DNA from: Algoriphagus zhangzhouensis
GTDB taxonomy: Bacteria; Bacteroidota; Bacteroidia; Cytophagales; Cyclobacteriaceae
Reading direction: 5' to 3'
Length of the DNA: 64,000 bases
Assembly (NCBI RefSeq): GCF_900148515.1
Contig: NZ_FRXN01000001.1
Span: forward strand, 620,001 to 684,000
How positions within the stretch are numbered: position 1 is the stretch's first letter; each line of letters starts with the position of its first letter. This document shows, one piece after another, positions 37,502-47,177 of this stretch. A model generated the notes under the pieces. The model saw nothing but the letters and a program-made list of their open reading frames with translations, searched no databases and had not been told where the DNA came from. The translations under genes were made by a program, and so were the position numbers.

Positions 37502-39664
37502 TCAGGTTCTCTTGATTTCTAATTTGATATCAGAAAATTCCTTTTGCTCAATGAAAGGCTGACTTCTCAACCTTCGACCTGTTGCAGCAAAGATTGCATT
37601 GGCAATTGCTCCGCCTGTTGGTGGCAAGGCTGGTTCACCCAGACCTGTTGGATCAAATCCACTATCCAAGAAATGGGTATTGATTTCTGGAACTTCTTTC
37701 AAACGAATCAGGCGATAGGAATCGTAATTCTTTTGCTTTGGAACACCATTTTCAAAAGTCAAATTGGTGTACATCGCATGTCCCATTCCATCTACAATCC
37801 CACCTCTTACCTGATGGTTTGCACCTGTAGGATTGACAACCATTCCACAATCTGTTACAGCAGTGATCCTTTTGAGCGTAGGGCTTCCTCCATCCATTTC
37901 AATATCTGCTACTTGGGCCACATATGATCTGTGGGAGAAGTAAACACTCAACCCTTGTTTTACATTTGGATTTTTACCCCAATTGGACTTTTCAGCTACT
38001 TCTTTGGTCACGGCGATCATTCGATTAACATTGTATCCCAACTCTCCTACCGGATTGTTTTTGGCCTTTTCATATAATTCCAATCGAAGTTGAACTGGAT
38101 CTTTTCCTGCGGCCAAAGCGACTTCATCCAAGAAACTTTGCTCGGCATAAGCGAGGAAGTTTGTGATTGGTGCTCTCCAAGCATTTGTTGTTATACTGGA
38201 ATCGTAGCTTATGGATTCGATCAGGACATTTTCTACAGCGCCAGATGGGAAATTATTCTCACGAGTAGTGTTTCCGGCATTCATTCCAACACCCTTGAGT
38301 TTATAGCCAATCATATTACCTGCATTATCCAATGCCGCCGAAAATTTATATCTCACAGCTGGTCGATAAGCCCCACCTGTCAATTCATCTTCGCGACTCC
38401 ACACGATTTTTACAGGACCATTGATTGCTCTGGAAACTTCTACAGCCTCCTCTACATAGTCTGCTCTTAACCTTCTACCGAACCCACCTCCTAAACGAGT
38501 GATTTCTACAGTGATATTTTCCGGTGGAATCCCCAATATCTGAGCCGCTGTCTGTCGAGCTCTATCTGGTGTCTGAGTTGGACCAATCAATTCACAACGA
38601 TCACCTTGGACATGTGCAAAGAAGTTTTCTGGTTCCATCGGGGAATGCGCCAAAAATGGACATTGATACTCCGCTTCCACCACTTTAGCTGCGGTTTTGA
38701 AAGCCTTATCTACATTTCCGTCTTTCCTTCTTACATCTGCCTTTCCATTTTCCAGGAGATCTTTAAAAATACGATCATGATCTGCAGTGCTCTCAACATT
38801 ACCATCTGCTTCATATTCAATTCTCAGCAGTTTTTTTGCTTTCAATAGAGGCCAAGTGGATGTTCCTACCACGGCAACCGAATTCCCAAAAGTAACAACA
38901 TCCGTTACACCTGAAACCCCTCTTGCTGCTCCGTCATCCATTGATTTGATTTTCATTCCAAAAGGAGCTCTCTGAATCATTGCATGCTTCATTCCCTCAC
39001 GGTAAAAATCCAAGCCGTACATTGGTTTTCCTGTGTAGATTTCTTTAGCATCAACATTCTTTACTGGAGTCCCTATGATTTTGAAATCCTTTTTATCCTT
39101 TAAAGTCACTTCCTCAGGCGCTGACATGGTGGAAGCAACTTCTACAAACTCACCAAAATGACCTGATTTACCGGATTCTTTATGAGAAATAATACCACTT
39201 TCCACTGTGATTTCTTCTGCGGGAACATTCCAGGTTTGGGCTGCAGCAGCTACAAGAACATATTTGGCGGTAGCACCTGCTTTTCTCAATCTTTCCCAGC
39301 TATGAGGCATAGCACCTGATCCTCCTGTTAATTGCCTGTCAAACTTTTCTGTATCCAGATTCGCTTGAATTACCCGGACTTTAGACCAATCAGCATCCAA
39401 TTCCTCAGCTACAACCATTGGAAATGATGTCTTGATATTTTGACCCAATTCAGGATTTGGTGAATAGATTACCACATCACCTGATGGAGCAATGGATAAA
39501 TAAGCATTGAAGTTTTTGACTTGAGCCAAAACTTCTTCAGTGCTCAATACTTCTACTTTCGGAGAGTCGCAACTGGACCAATTAAAGCCAATAAACAATC
39601 CTCCGGCAGTGGTTCCGACTATTTTGAGGAAATCTCTTCTTCCTTCTCTAGTGATAGTGCTCAT
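37502..39664 (-). CDS. Mo hydroxylase large subunit (IorB/aldehyde dehydrogenase type)
   Basis: 720 residues with a twin-arginine signal (EGRRDFLKIVGTTAGG), so the holoenzyme is exported folded. The sequence fits the molybdopterin-binding subunit of the xanthine oxidase family in its isoquinoline 1-oxidoreductase beta / membrane aldehyde dehydrogenase branch: VEITRLGGGFGRRLRADY, and the C-terminal TGLGEPALPPTGGAIANAIF with the active-site Glu in GEPALPP. Two bases separate it from the upstream [2Fe-2S] subunit gene. Substrate could be an aldehyde or N-heterocycle; it cannot be decided. Confidence 0.92.
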   Translation of the reverse strand: MSTITREGRRDFLKIVGTTAGGLFIGFNWSSCDSPKVEVLSTEEVLAQVKNFNAYLSIAPSGDVVIYSPNPELGQNIKTSFPMVVAEELDADWSKVRVIQANLDTEKFDRQLTGGSGAMPHSWERLRKAGATAKYVLVAAAAQTWNVPAEEITVESGIISHKESGKSGHFGEFVEVASTMSAPEEVTLKDKKDFKIIGTPVKNVDAKEIYTGKPMYGLDFYREGMKHAMIQRAPFGMKIKSMDDGAARGVSGVTDVVTFGNSVAVVGTSTWPLLKAKKLLRIEYEADGNVESTADHDRIFKDLLENGKADVRRKDGNVDKAFKTAAKVVEAEYQCPFLAHSPMEPENFFAHVQGDRCELIGPTQTPDRARQTAAQILGIPPENITVEITRLGGGFGRRLRADYVEEAVEVSRAINGPVKIVWSREDELTGGAYRPAVRYKFSAALDNAGNMIGYKLKGVGMNAGNTTRENNFPSGAVENVLIESISYDSSITTNAWRAPITNFLAYAEQSFLDEVALAAGKDPVQLRLELYEKAKNNPVGELGYNVNRMIAVTKEVAEKSNWGKNPNVKQGLSVYFSHRSYVAQVADIEMDGGSPTLKRITAVTDCGMVVNPTGANHQVRGGIVDGMGHAMYTNLTFENGVPKQKNYDSYRLIRLKEVPEINTHFLDSGFDPTGLGEPALPPTGGAIANAIFAATGRRLRSQPFIEQKEFSDIKLEIKRT

Positions 39665-39666
39665 GA

Positions 39667-40125
39667 TTATTTGGTTTTTGCGGCTTGGGCTACAGCTTCT
39701 CTTACTTTATGATAGGTACCGCATCTGCAGATATTGCGGTTCATTGCATTGTCAATCTCTTCCATACTTGGGCTAGGATTATTTTTCAAAAATGCAGCGG
39801 CTTGCATGATTTGACCTGGTTGACAAAAACCACATTGGGCCACGTCAATCTCCTCCCAGGCTTTTTGCACCGGATGATCTCCATTTTCTGACAATCCCTC
39901 AATGGTAGTAACCTCAGAATTTCCAACACTGGAGACTGGAGTCACGCAGGAAAAAGTGGCATTTCCATTCAAATGGACAGTACAGGCTCCACATTGGGCT
40001 ATTCCGCAAGAATATTTCGTTCCTACTAATCCTAAATGATCTCGAAGCACCCACAATAATGGGGTATCGTCCTCGACATCAACGGTATGGGTTTTTCCGT
40101 TAATTTTTAAGTTTAATGTTGCCAT
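39667..40125 (-). CDS. [2Fe-2S] subunit of Mo hydroxylase (IorA type)
   Basis: 152 residues with both clusters of the xanthine oxidase family: ferredoxin-type C-x4-C-x2-C-x11-C (Cys40, 45, 48, 60) and the helical CGFC...CRC cluster (Cys98, 101, 133, 135). It passes electrons from the Mo subunit encoded right downstream. It has no signal peptide, so it is presumably co-exported with the Tat-tagged large subunit. Usual family length (150-160). Confidence 0.95.
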   Translation of the reverse strand: MATLNLKINGKTHTVDVEDDTPLLWVLRDHLGLVGTKYSCGIAQCGACTVHLNGNATFSCVTPVSSVGNSEVTTIEGLSENGDHPVQKAWEEIDVAQCGFCQPGQIMQAAAFLKNNPSPSMEEIDNAMNRNICRCGTYHKVREAVAQAAKTK

Positions 40126-40170
40126 GGATAGATGTTGTTTGGATTTAAGTTACAAAAAATCAAGCCCTTC

Positions 40171-40183
40171 CAAATGCCATTTG
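40171..40183. repeat. 13-base palindrome upstream of the Mo hydroxylase operon
   Basis: CAAATG-C-CATTTG, 46 bases upstream of the [2Fe-2S] subunit start. It could be an operator, but a palindrome this short also arises by chance in AT-rich DNA. Confidence 0.3.
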
Positions 40184-40264
40184 TGGAATTCCAAGATTAA
40201 AATTGTAGTAATTGAACACTCTATATCCTTAATTAGTAGGAAACTAAGCAATCAACCCATAAAA

Positions 40265-40315
40265 ATATTGAAGGCTTTGGACCTATTTATTCCTGATTCT
40301 TGTTGCCTTCAATAT
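40265..40315. repeat. 11-bp perfect inverted repeat upstream of the MBL-fold gene
   Basis: ATATTGAAGGC (40265-40275) and GCCTTCAATAT (40305-40315) are perfect inverted copies separated by 29 bases. The repeat ends 44 bases before the GTG start of the MBL-fold gene and so could be a two-site operator or a leader hairpin. Confidence 0.55.
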
Positions 40316-40358
40316 CGTATTTTATCGCTCTGTTTTTGTGGAGTAAAATTTTATAAAA

Positions 40359-41477
40359 GTGATTAAAAAACTATTTCTGGGCCTTTTAGGCCTAATTTTA
40401 ATATTAGTAGTTACCGGAGTTCTTTTTGTGAATTTAAGTCCACAATTCGGAGAAGAACCAAGTGAAGAAAGGCAAGCTGAATTTGAGAATCTGGACCATT
40501 ATTCAGATGGGAAATTTCAAAATCTTATCCCTACAAACATGGATATGGGTTTTGCTAAAGCCATGAGAATGATGCCGGAATTTTTCAAAAATGACCCATC
40601 CAGAAAGCCTGATTTTGAATTACCGATAGTCTCAGTGGATTCCAGCGAATTGGTTGGAAAGGTCTTCCCTACTCGATTGGTTTGGTTCGGACATTCAGCA
40701 TTTTTACTTCAATTGGATGGGAAAAATATTCTATTAGATCCAATGCTAGGTGAAGTTCCTGCTCCGCATCCATGGCTAGGAGATAAACGATTCTTTGAAG
40801 AATTGCCAATCGAGATCGAAGAGTTACCTGAAATCGATATCATCCTTTTTTCACATGATCATTATGATCATTTGGATTATGAGTCAGTTCAAAGACTGAA
40901 AGATAAAACGAGGGCTTTTTATGTGCCTTTGGGAGTTGGTTCACATTTGGAATCTTGGGGAGTTTCGGTAGATAAAATTCATGAAATGAATTGGTGGCAA
41001 GAAGGAAATGAAAATGAAATCTTTCTAGCCTTTACCCCTAGTAGACATTTTTCAGGAAGAGGCTTGACCAACCGATTTAGTACTCTTTGGGGTTCTTGGG
41101 TGATTCGAGGGAAAAATGACACTATCTATTTTAGTGGAGATGGAGGGTATGGCCCACATTTCAAGGAGATTGGTGAAAAGTATGGACCTTTTGATTTTGC
41201 TATGCTTGAATGTGGCCAATACAATGAAAATTGGAAGGAAATCCACATGATGCCAGAAGAAACTGCTCAAGCCGGGGTGGATATTAATGCGAAAGTAATT
41301 ATGCCGATTCACTGGGCAGCTTTCCGATTAGCAATGCATTCATGGACCGATCCAGTGGAAAGAGTTTTGGTGAAAGCTCAAGAACTTAACCTCCCTATCA
41401 TAGTCCCTAAAATCGGCTCCAAGATAGAGTTGAGTGCAAATCCTGAAATCAGAGAAAAGTGGTGGATTAAGCCTTGA
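40359..41477 (+). CDS. Membrane-anchored MBL-fold metallo-hydrolase
   Basis: 372 residues from a GTG start; no ATG fits without removing the N-terminal membrane anchor (KKLFLGLLGLILILVVTGVLF). The metallo-beta-lactamase fold is shown by VWFGHSAFLLQLDG and FSHDHYDHLD (HxHxDH motif, residues about 165-174), then later SGDGGYGPHF and MPIHWAAF. The arrangement resembles UlaG/NAPE-PLD-like hydrolases acting on phosphodiesters or lactones. It stands as a single gene behind an inverted repeat. Substrate unknown. Confidence 0.88.
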   Translation: MIKKLFLGLLGLILILVVTGVLFVNLSPQFGEEPSEERQAEFENLDHYSDGKFQNLIPTNMDMGFAKAMRMMPEFFKNDPSRKPDFELPIVSVDSSELVGKVFPTRLVWFGHSAFLLQLDGKNILLDPMLGEVPAPHPWLGDKRFFEELPIEIEELPEIDIILFSHDHYDHLDYESVQRLKDKTRAFYVPLGVGSHLESWGVSVDKIHEMNWWQEGNENEIFLAFTPSRHFSGRGLTNRFSTLWGSWVIRGKNDTIYFSGDGGYGPHFKEIGEKYGPFDFAMLECGQYNENWKEIHMMPEETAQAGVDINAKVIMPIHWAAFRLAMHSWTDPVERVLVKAQELNLPIIVPKIGSKIELSANPEIREKWWIKP

Positions 41478-41651
41478 TTTTGGTTTTTTATCTGATTTTC
41501 AGGGGATAAGTGCCAGATTTATGCTGAAAAAACTAAGCAACTCTACAAAAACTCTTTAAAATTCATAAAATGACAAAATTCACATGAGTGATTTAGAAGC
41601 ATTTTTCCTAATTTGAAACTTTAATCTAAAATTTATAAAACCTAATAACCT

Positions 41652-42800
41652 ATGTCGAAGAAGATCAAAGTGGCGATTGTTGGTACTGGATTTATCGGGC
41701 CAGCTCATTTGGAAGCATTGAGAAGAATTCCAAATATCGAAGTCACTGCTCTTGTGGAAGTTAATCAGCAAGTTGCTGATGCCAAAGCGGATGAATTGGG
41801 AATTCCTTCTGCTTACACTTTTGAAAATATGCTGAAAGATGACAGCATCGAAGTGGTTCATATTTGTACCCCTAATTTCCTTCATTTTCCTCAAACCAAA
41901 GCCTGTCTACTTGCTGGAAAGCATGTGATTTGTGAGAAGCCTTTGGCAAATACCATTGCTGAAGCTGAAGAATTGGTTTCACTTGCTGCTGAAAAAGGAC
42001 TTGTTAATGCTGTTCACTTCAATTTGCGCTACTACCCAATGGTAAGACAGATGAAAGTGATGAGAGAAAAAGGTGAATTGGGAGAAGTTTATTCTGTGAT
42101 GGGATCTTACCTACAGGATTGGCTATTCTTCAATACGGACTACAACTGGAGATTGGAGCCAGATCAATCAGGCGGTTCAAGAGCTGTAGCTGATATCGGT
42201 TCTCACCTTTTAGATATGACTGAATACGTAACTGGTTTGAAAATCACTGCTGTCATGGCAGATTTCTCCACTGTTCACAAAACAAGATTGAAGCCTCTGA
42301 AAGCAATTGAAACTTTCTCTGGTAAGGCTTTGGATCCTTCTGATTACAAGGAATATCCAGTGACTTCAGAGGATTACGCGACTGTTTTGCTTCGTTTTGA
42401 CAATGGAAACACTGGTTCAATTACAGTTAGCCAGGTGAATGCTGGTCGTAAAAACCGATTGAACATTGAAATCTCTGGTTCTAAGGCAAACTTTGAATTC
42501 AATGCAGAGAAGCCAAATGAACTTTGGATTGGTAAGAGAGATGGATTGAATCAGGTGTTGATGAAAGATCCAGCTTTGGTAGACGAAGGTGCCAGATCTT
42601 TGGTTAGCTTCCCAGGTGGTCATCAAGAAGGTTTTCCTGATACTTCTAAGCAGCTATTCAAAGAGGTTTACGCTGCAGTAAGAGAAGGCAAAATGCCTGA
42701 GAAAGCTTCTTTCCCAACTTTTGCTGATGGATTGAGAGAGTTGATTATTGGTGAAGCAATCGTCGAAAGCAACGAAAAAGAGGCTTGGGTGAAGATTTAA
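41652..42800 (+). CDS. Cytoplasmic Gfo/Idh/MocA family oxidoreductase
   Basis: 382 residues, no export signal. KVAIVGTGFIGPAH gives the intact GxGxxG NAD(P) loop at residues 10-15, ICEKPLANT the family's EKP motif (about 96-98), and the C-terminal domain has GGSRAVADIGSHLLDM with the conserved DxGxH. Similar enzymes oxidise inositols or hexoses. Single gene followed by the DUF2911 gene after 82 bases. Substrate not predictable. Confidence 0.92.
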   Translation: MSKKIKVAIVGTGFIGPAHLEALRRIPNIEVTALVEVNQQVADAKADELGIPSAYTFENMLKDDSIEVVHICTPNFLHFPQTKACLLAGKHVICEKPLANTIAEAEELVSLAAEKGLVNAVHFNLRYYPMVRQMKVMREKGELGEVYSVMGSYLQDWLFFNTDYNWRLEPDQSGGSRAVADIGSHLLDMTEYVTGLKITAVMADFSTVHKTRLKPLKAIETFSGKALDPSDYKEYPVTSEDYATVLLRFDNGNTGSITVSQVNAGRKNRLNIEISGSKANFEFNAEKPNELWIGKRDGLNQVLMKDPALVDEGARSLVSFPGGHQEGFPDTSKQLFKEVYAAVREGKMPEKASFPTFADGLRELIIGEAIVESNEKEAWVKI

Positions 42801-42882
42801 CAACATTTAATTCTATATTTCAGTTAATAGATTTATTGTTGAGTAGAAATAACCTTTACATCTAAATAAAAATTCGAAACCC

Positions 42883-43395
42883 ATGAACTTTAAGAAAAGT
42901 CTATTTTCATTTCTTCTTTTCGCTGGATTCGCTGCAGCTGTAATGGCTCAGGAAAAACCAAGCCCTGCAAAAACTGCTGAAGGCACTGTCGGTGATGCTA
43001 AAATTACGATCAAATACTCCTCTCCTGCTGTAAAAGGTAGAGTTATTTGGGGTGATTTGGTTCCGTTAGGACAAGTTTGGAGAGCTGGTGCCAATGAGGC
43101 AACAACCTTTACCACAACCAAAGATTTGATGGTAGAGGGAAAAATGCTTCCTGCCGGAACATATAGTTTCTTTATAATCCCTGACGAGTATCAGTCTACA
43201 TTTATTTTCAATAAAGTAGATAAGCAATGGGGAGCGTTCAATTATGATGCAGCAGAAGATCAACTTCGTGTAAGTGTTCCTTCTCAGCAGACTTCTACAA
43301 TGGAAGAAAGATTGAAGTATGAAGTGAAAGATGGAAAATTCTCAATTGCATGGGAATATGGCAAAGCAGAAGCTAAAATTGCTCCTGCTATGTAA
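42883..43395 (+). CDS. DUF2911 exported protein
   Basis: 170 residues with a signal peptide (cleavage near MAQ). ISYSSP-like IKYSSPAVKGR, WGDLVPLGQVWRAGANEATTFT and LPAGTYSFFIIPDE are the conserved blocks of DUF2911, a periplasmic beta-rich family common in Bacteroidota without known function. Single gene with its own terminator. Confidence 0.93.
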   Translation: MNFKKSLFSFLLFAGFAAAVMAQEKPSPAKTAEGTVGDAKITIKYSSPAVKGRVIWGDLVPLGQVWRAGANEATTFTTTKDLMVEGKMLPAGTYSFFIIPDEYQSTFIFNKVDKQWGAFNYDAAEDQLRVSVPSQQTSTMEERLKYEVKDGKFSIAWEYGKAEAKIAPAM

Positions 43396-43416
43396 ATTGA
43401 TTTCAAAAAGAATTGA

Positions 43417-43448
43417 AGGCCATCGGGATTATTCCTGATGGCCTTTTT
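43417..43448 (+). terminator. Rho-independent terminator after the DUF2911 gene
   Basis: A stem starting with AGGCCATC (43417-43424) paired to GATGGCCT (43437-43444), with an inner GG/CC extension, is followed by a short T-run. It lies 22 bases after the stop codon and just before the start of hrpB. Confidence 0.85.
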
Positions 43449-43461
43449 ATTTTTGTAGCGC

Positions 43462-45948
43462 ATGTCAAAATTCGATTTTAATTCCTTCGATCTTCCAGTT
43501 TCGGAGATCATCCCTTCGGTGAAGAAGGTTCTTTCAGATTCCAATTCCCTAATAGTTCAAGCGCCTCCAGGTGCTGGTAAAAGTACTCTCCTCCCATTAG
43601 CATTGCTAGAAGAAGATTGGTTGAAGGGAAAAAGAATCCTGATGCTCGAACCGAGAAGACTCGCTACCAAAAGTATTGCTACACGCATGGCCTCCATGCT
43701 CGGTGAAGAAGTAGGGAAAACAGTAGGATTCAGAATTCGATTTGAGTCCAAAATCTCCAAAGAAACCCAACTAGAAGTAATTACTGAAGGGATTTTGACC
43801 AGAATGATGCATTCCGATAACGAATTGTCTGATGTTGGTTTGGTGATTTTTGATGAGTTTCATGAACGAAATCTTCATTCTGAAGTTGCATTGGCTCTAT
43901 GCCGTGAAGTACAACAAGTGCTCCGTCCAGATTTGAGGATTCTGTTGATGTCTGCAACCATCAATAGTGAAGAATTGTCTCAATTACTTGATGCACCAGT
44001 TATTGAAAGTAAGGGGCGACAATATCCAGTTGAAGTCAATTACCTCAATCCTATTGATGAATATCATATTGGGGAAGATACGGCTCGTGTAATTTCATCC
44101 TTAGCTAAAAGCCATGAGGGTGATTTCTTAGTTTTTTTACCTGGGCAAGGAGATATCAAGAAAGCAGAGGCTATCCTTCGAAAGTCACTTCCTGAGGATC
44201 AAATTCTCCCTTTGTACGGACAACTTTCTCCGGGTGAACAAAACAGAGCTATTCAACCACATCCTGCTGGAAAAAGGAAATTTGTATTGTCAACTGATAT
44301 CGCAGAAACTTCATTGACTATTGAAGGAGTGAAAGTAGTTGTTGATTCTGGCTTTGCTAAATCAAATCGATTTGATCCGCGTTCGGGACTCTCAAAATTG
44401 GAATTACATAGAATTAGTCAAGATTCAGCAGACCAAAGAAGTGGTAGAGCAGGGAGATTGACAGCAGGTCATGCCTATCGTCTTTGGAACAAAGGCGTAC
44501 AAAACCAATTACAGGGATTCAGAACTCCAGAATTGATGGAGGCAGATTTGACTGGGCTTGTTTTAGATATGATGGCTTGGGGCAAATCTGATATCCGAGA
44601 GATGACTTGGTTGACTCCCCCTCCGAAAGGGAATCTAGCCTTGGCCGAAAAGACATTGGAATCATTGGATGCCATAAATGAAGATGGTTTAACTGAGCAT
44701 GGAAAAGAGATCCATTCCTTGCCTTGCCATCCTCGAATTGCCCACATGCTGCTTTATGCTGAGGAGCATGACATTTTAGGACTAGGAACAGACATAGCAG
44801 CTATTTTGGAAGAAAGGGATCCTTTGGGTCCAGATGCTGGAGTTGATCTGAATTTGAGAATTGAAGCATTAAGAAGATTTAGATCTCGTGGCCACAGTAT
44901 TCCTCGAATCAAAAAGATCGAAAAAGTCGCTCAACAGTATCGGAGGCTTTTCAAAATTGAACCTGAGAATGGTTCGGTAGATCCTTGGCAAACAGGGATT
45001 CTTTTGGCCTATGCATATCCAGAAAGAATTGCTTCCGCCAGACCTGGCAACAATGCTCAATTCCAATTGGCGAATGGAAAAATAGCTCAAATTGGTCATA
45101 GAGATGATTTGGCTCATGAATCTTGGCTGGCTGTTGCTGAAGTAGATGCACGTGATGGTATGGGAAAAATATGGTCTGCAGCACCATTGAACCCTAAAGA
45201 TTTGATGCCTTTGGTGAAAACCAAGGAAGTGTTCGAGTGGGATCGAAAAAAAGGAGGATTGGTTGCTTTGACTGAAGTAAGGATTGGAGCCATTATTTTG
45301 GGTTCGAGACCATTGAAAAATTACAGCTCAGAAAAAGCTCAAGAAGCTATTTTGGAAGCTATCAAAGAAGAAGGTGAATTCTTGTTGAATTTTGATGAGT
45401 CGGTCATCCAATTGATCAATCGGGTGAACTCATTAAGAATTTGGAATCAAGATGAAAGATTGCTAGACTGGTCTATTTCGGGTCTTTGTGAGTCAGCAAG
45501 TGAATGGATTAGCCCATATTTGACCAATATTCAAAAGAATGAGGACTTATTGAAAATCAACCTGAAAGAGATTTTAACCCATAGTTTGGATTATGAATTA
45601 CAGCAAGAGTTGAACAAACTTGCTCCTACCAAATTGGAAGTACCTTCTGGGAGTATGATTCAAATCCAATATCGAAAAGATGGAGATATCCCTTTGCTTT
45701 CTGTACGTCTTCAGGAGTTATTTGGAATGACCGAAACACCTCGTGTAAATCAGGGCAAGACTCCCCTTTTGATTGAATTACTTTCTCCTGGATTTAAACC
45801 TGTTCAATTGACTCAAGACCTGAAAAGCTTCTGGGAAAATGGATATTTTGAGGTCAAAAAAGAATTGAAAAGAAGATACCCTAAGCATGAATGGCCCGAA
45901 GATCCCAATTCTGCTGAAGCTGTTCGTGGAGTAAAGAGAAAGAGTTAA
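43462..45948 (+). CDS. hrpB: ATP-dependent helicase HrpB
   Basis: 828 residues. DEAH-type helicase core with Walker A PPGAGKST (residues 35-42), the DEFH box (131-134), SATIN (motif III), the RecA2 motif VLSTDIAETSLTIEG and QRSGRAGR (motif VI), followed by the HA2-like and HrpB C-terminal domains. Full length compares well with other HrpB proteins (about 810-830). HrpB's cellular role is poorly defined. Its last four bases overlap the end of the convergent hypothetical gene. Confidence 0.95.
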   Translation: MSKFDFNSFDLPVSEIIPSVKKVLSDSNSLIVQAPPGAGKSTLLPLALLEEDWLKGKRILMLEPRRLATKSIATRMASMLGEEVGKTVGFRIRFESKISKETQLEVITEGILTRMMHSDNELSDVGLVIFDEFHERNLHSEVALALCREVQQVLRPDLRILLMSATINSEELSQLLDAPVIESKGRQYPVEVNYLNPIDEYHIGEDTARVISSLAKSHEGDFLVFLPGQGDIKKAEAILRKSLPEDQILPLYGQLSPGEQNRAIQPHPAGKRKFVLSTDIAETSLTIEGVKVVVDSGFAKSNRFDPRSGLSKLELHRISQDSADQRSGRAGRLTAGHAYRLWNKGVQNQLQGFRTPELMEADLTGLVLDMMAWGKSDIREMTWLTPPPKGNLALAEKTLESLDAINEDGLTEHGKEIHSLPCHPRIAHMLLYAEEHDILGLGTDIAAILEERDPLGPDAGVDLNLRIEALRRFRSRGHSIPRIKKIEKVAQQYRRLFKIEPENGSVDPWQTGILLAYAYPERIASARPGNNAQFQLANGKIAQIGHRDDLAHESWLAVAEVDARDGMGKIWSAAPLNPKDLMPLVKTKEVFEWDRKKGGLVALTEVRIGAIILGSRPLKNYSSEKAQEAILEAIKEEGEFLLNFDESVIQLINRVNSLRIWNQDERLLDWSISGLCESASEWISPYLTNIQKNEDLLKINLKEILTHSLDYELQQELNKLAPTKLEVPSGSMIQIQYRKDGDIPLLSVRLQELFGMTETPRVNQGKTPLLIELLSPGFKPVQLTQDLKSFWENGYFEVKKELKRRYPKHEWPEDPNSAEAVRGVKRKS

Positions 45949-46565
45949 TGCAATTGATCCAAAAAGCTCAAAAATTGTAAGTAAGAAGCAATTGTAAAAG
46001 GTGTCATATGTTGTCGATTAATTTGACTAAGAAATCCATCGCGAATAATGTGATAGTCTTTTGGGTTGAATAATTTTGCTAAAGCCGTTGCCCTAAAAGC
46101 ATTGTAGATAAAGTTTTGGGTTTTGAAAGAATAGTCTCTTTTATGAAAGAAGGCCCGTTCTAACAAGACCGGATCTATCATTTGATCTAACCAAGGGAAA
46201 CCATCTGAAACAAAGAATTTCTCTGCTTTCATCATGGCTTGTGAAAGCTCCCAATTTGTCGAAACATGAAAAACCCTAGGTAATTCTTTTCCAATCTTAT
46301 TGGGAGTTTGCACCAAAGTCAGACTCCGTTCTGAATAATCAGAAAGCGAGGGTAAAAATTTATGGATAATATTTTCTACCTGATCAATCCGAACTCCTAA
46401 TGAGTACTCTAAAAGGTTGCCATCTTCAGAGTCTGTGAAATGGAGAAAAACTGCCTGCTTTCCGTGAGAAAATTGCTTGGTATACAAAGAGAAAGCCGGA
46501 TCATAAATAAATCCGGAATCCAAAAAAAATGCATGGTGACGCTCTACAACTTCCAACTTTCTCAT
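45945..46565 (-). CDS. Hypothetical protein
   Basis: 206 residues, cytoplasmic, no motif I recognise. N-terminal half alpha/beta (VERHHAFFLDSGFIYDP, KQAVFLHFTDSEDGN), C-terminal half helical. It lies 40 bases after the HEAT-like gene on the same strand and probably shares its transcript. No function assigned. Confidence 0.6.
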   Translation of the reverse strand: MRKLEVVERHHAFFLDSGFIYDPAFSLYTKQFSHGKQAVFLHFTDSEDGNLLEYSLGVRIDQVENIIHKFLPSLSDYSERSLTLVQTPNKIGKELPRVFHVSTNWELSQAMMKAEKFFVSDGFPWLDQMIDPVLLERAFFHKRDYSFKTQNFIYNAFRATALAKLFNPKDYHIIRDGFLSQINRQHMTPFTIASYLQFLSFLDQLH

Positions 46566-46605
46566 CTATTAAAAAACTACAGAAAGTTAGAAATGTTGTG
46601 TCAGA

Positions 46606-47127
46606 TTATGAAAATAATTCTTTCATTTCCAGCAACATAGGCTCAATCTCTGCTTTTTTGATGGCCATACTACCTTCATCTTCTGGATTATGGAGATAAT
46701 GATTCCAATGCTTTTCAGCCTTTCTGATTGTTCGCGGAGTGATCTCAAATTCCACCTGGTCCAAATAGTCTTTTGCCAAAGTGGAAGCTTTGAAATTTCC
46801 GAATAGATAAACTCTAAAAATATCGACAAACCGAAGGCTTAGATCATACTCTTCCAAGATCTGAACGAAAGCCCCTTGGAGGTTTTTATTTTTCCTGTCA
46901 AAAATGACATCAAAGATAGCGTCCAAAGCTTCATCCTGCCAGATTGTTTTAGAAAGAGCTCGACAAGCCAGGTATGAGATTTCCCAATTATCACCTTTTA
47001 CCAATTCCAATAATTTGTCCTTCGCTTCTTCATTGGCTTTCAAACCCAATTTATCAGCAAAAACATAAGCTTCAGATTCATTGGGATCTGTAATTTTGGA
47101 AAATAGAAATTCAAGGTCCTGGTCCAT
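46606..47127 (-). CDS. HEAT-repeat-like hypothetical protein
   Basis: 173 residues made of paired amphipathic helices (KDKLLELVKGDNWEISYLACRALSK, DEALDAIFDVIFD), typical for HEAT-like adaptor proteins. No enzymatic motif. First of a two-gene unit with the hypothetical gene at 45945; divergent from the VLRF1-like gene. A perfect -7 element (TATATTTG, 47154-47147 on this strand) lies 20 bases upstream of the ATG, but with no matching -33 box. Confidence 0.65.
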   Translation of the reverse strand: MDQDLEFLFSKITDPNESEAYVFADKLGLKANEEAKDKLLELVKGDNWEISYLACRALSKTIWQDEALDAIFDVIFDRKNKNLQGAFVQILEEYDLSLRFVDIFRVYLFGNFKASTLAKDYLDQVEFEITPRTIRKAEKHWNHYLHNPEDEGSMAIKKAEIEPMLLEMKELFS

Positions 47128-47177
47128 CTTTTTTGTTTTATTTGCACAAATATACTCGAAATGAGAGTGGAGTGCCT

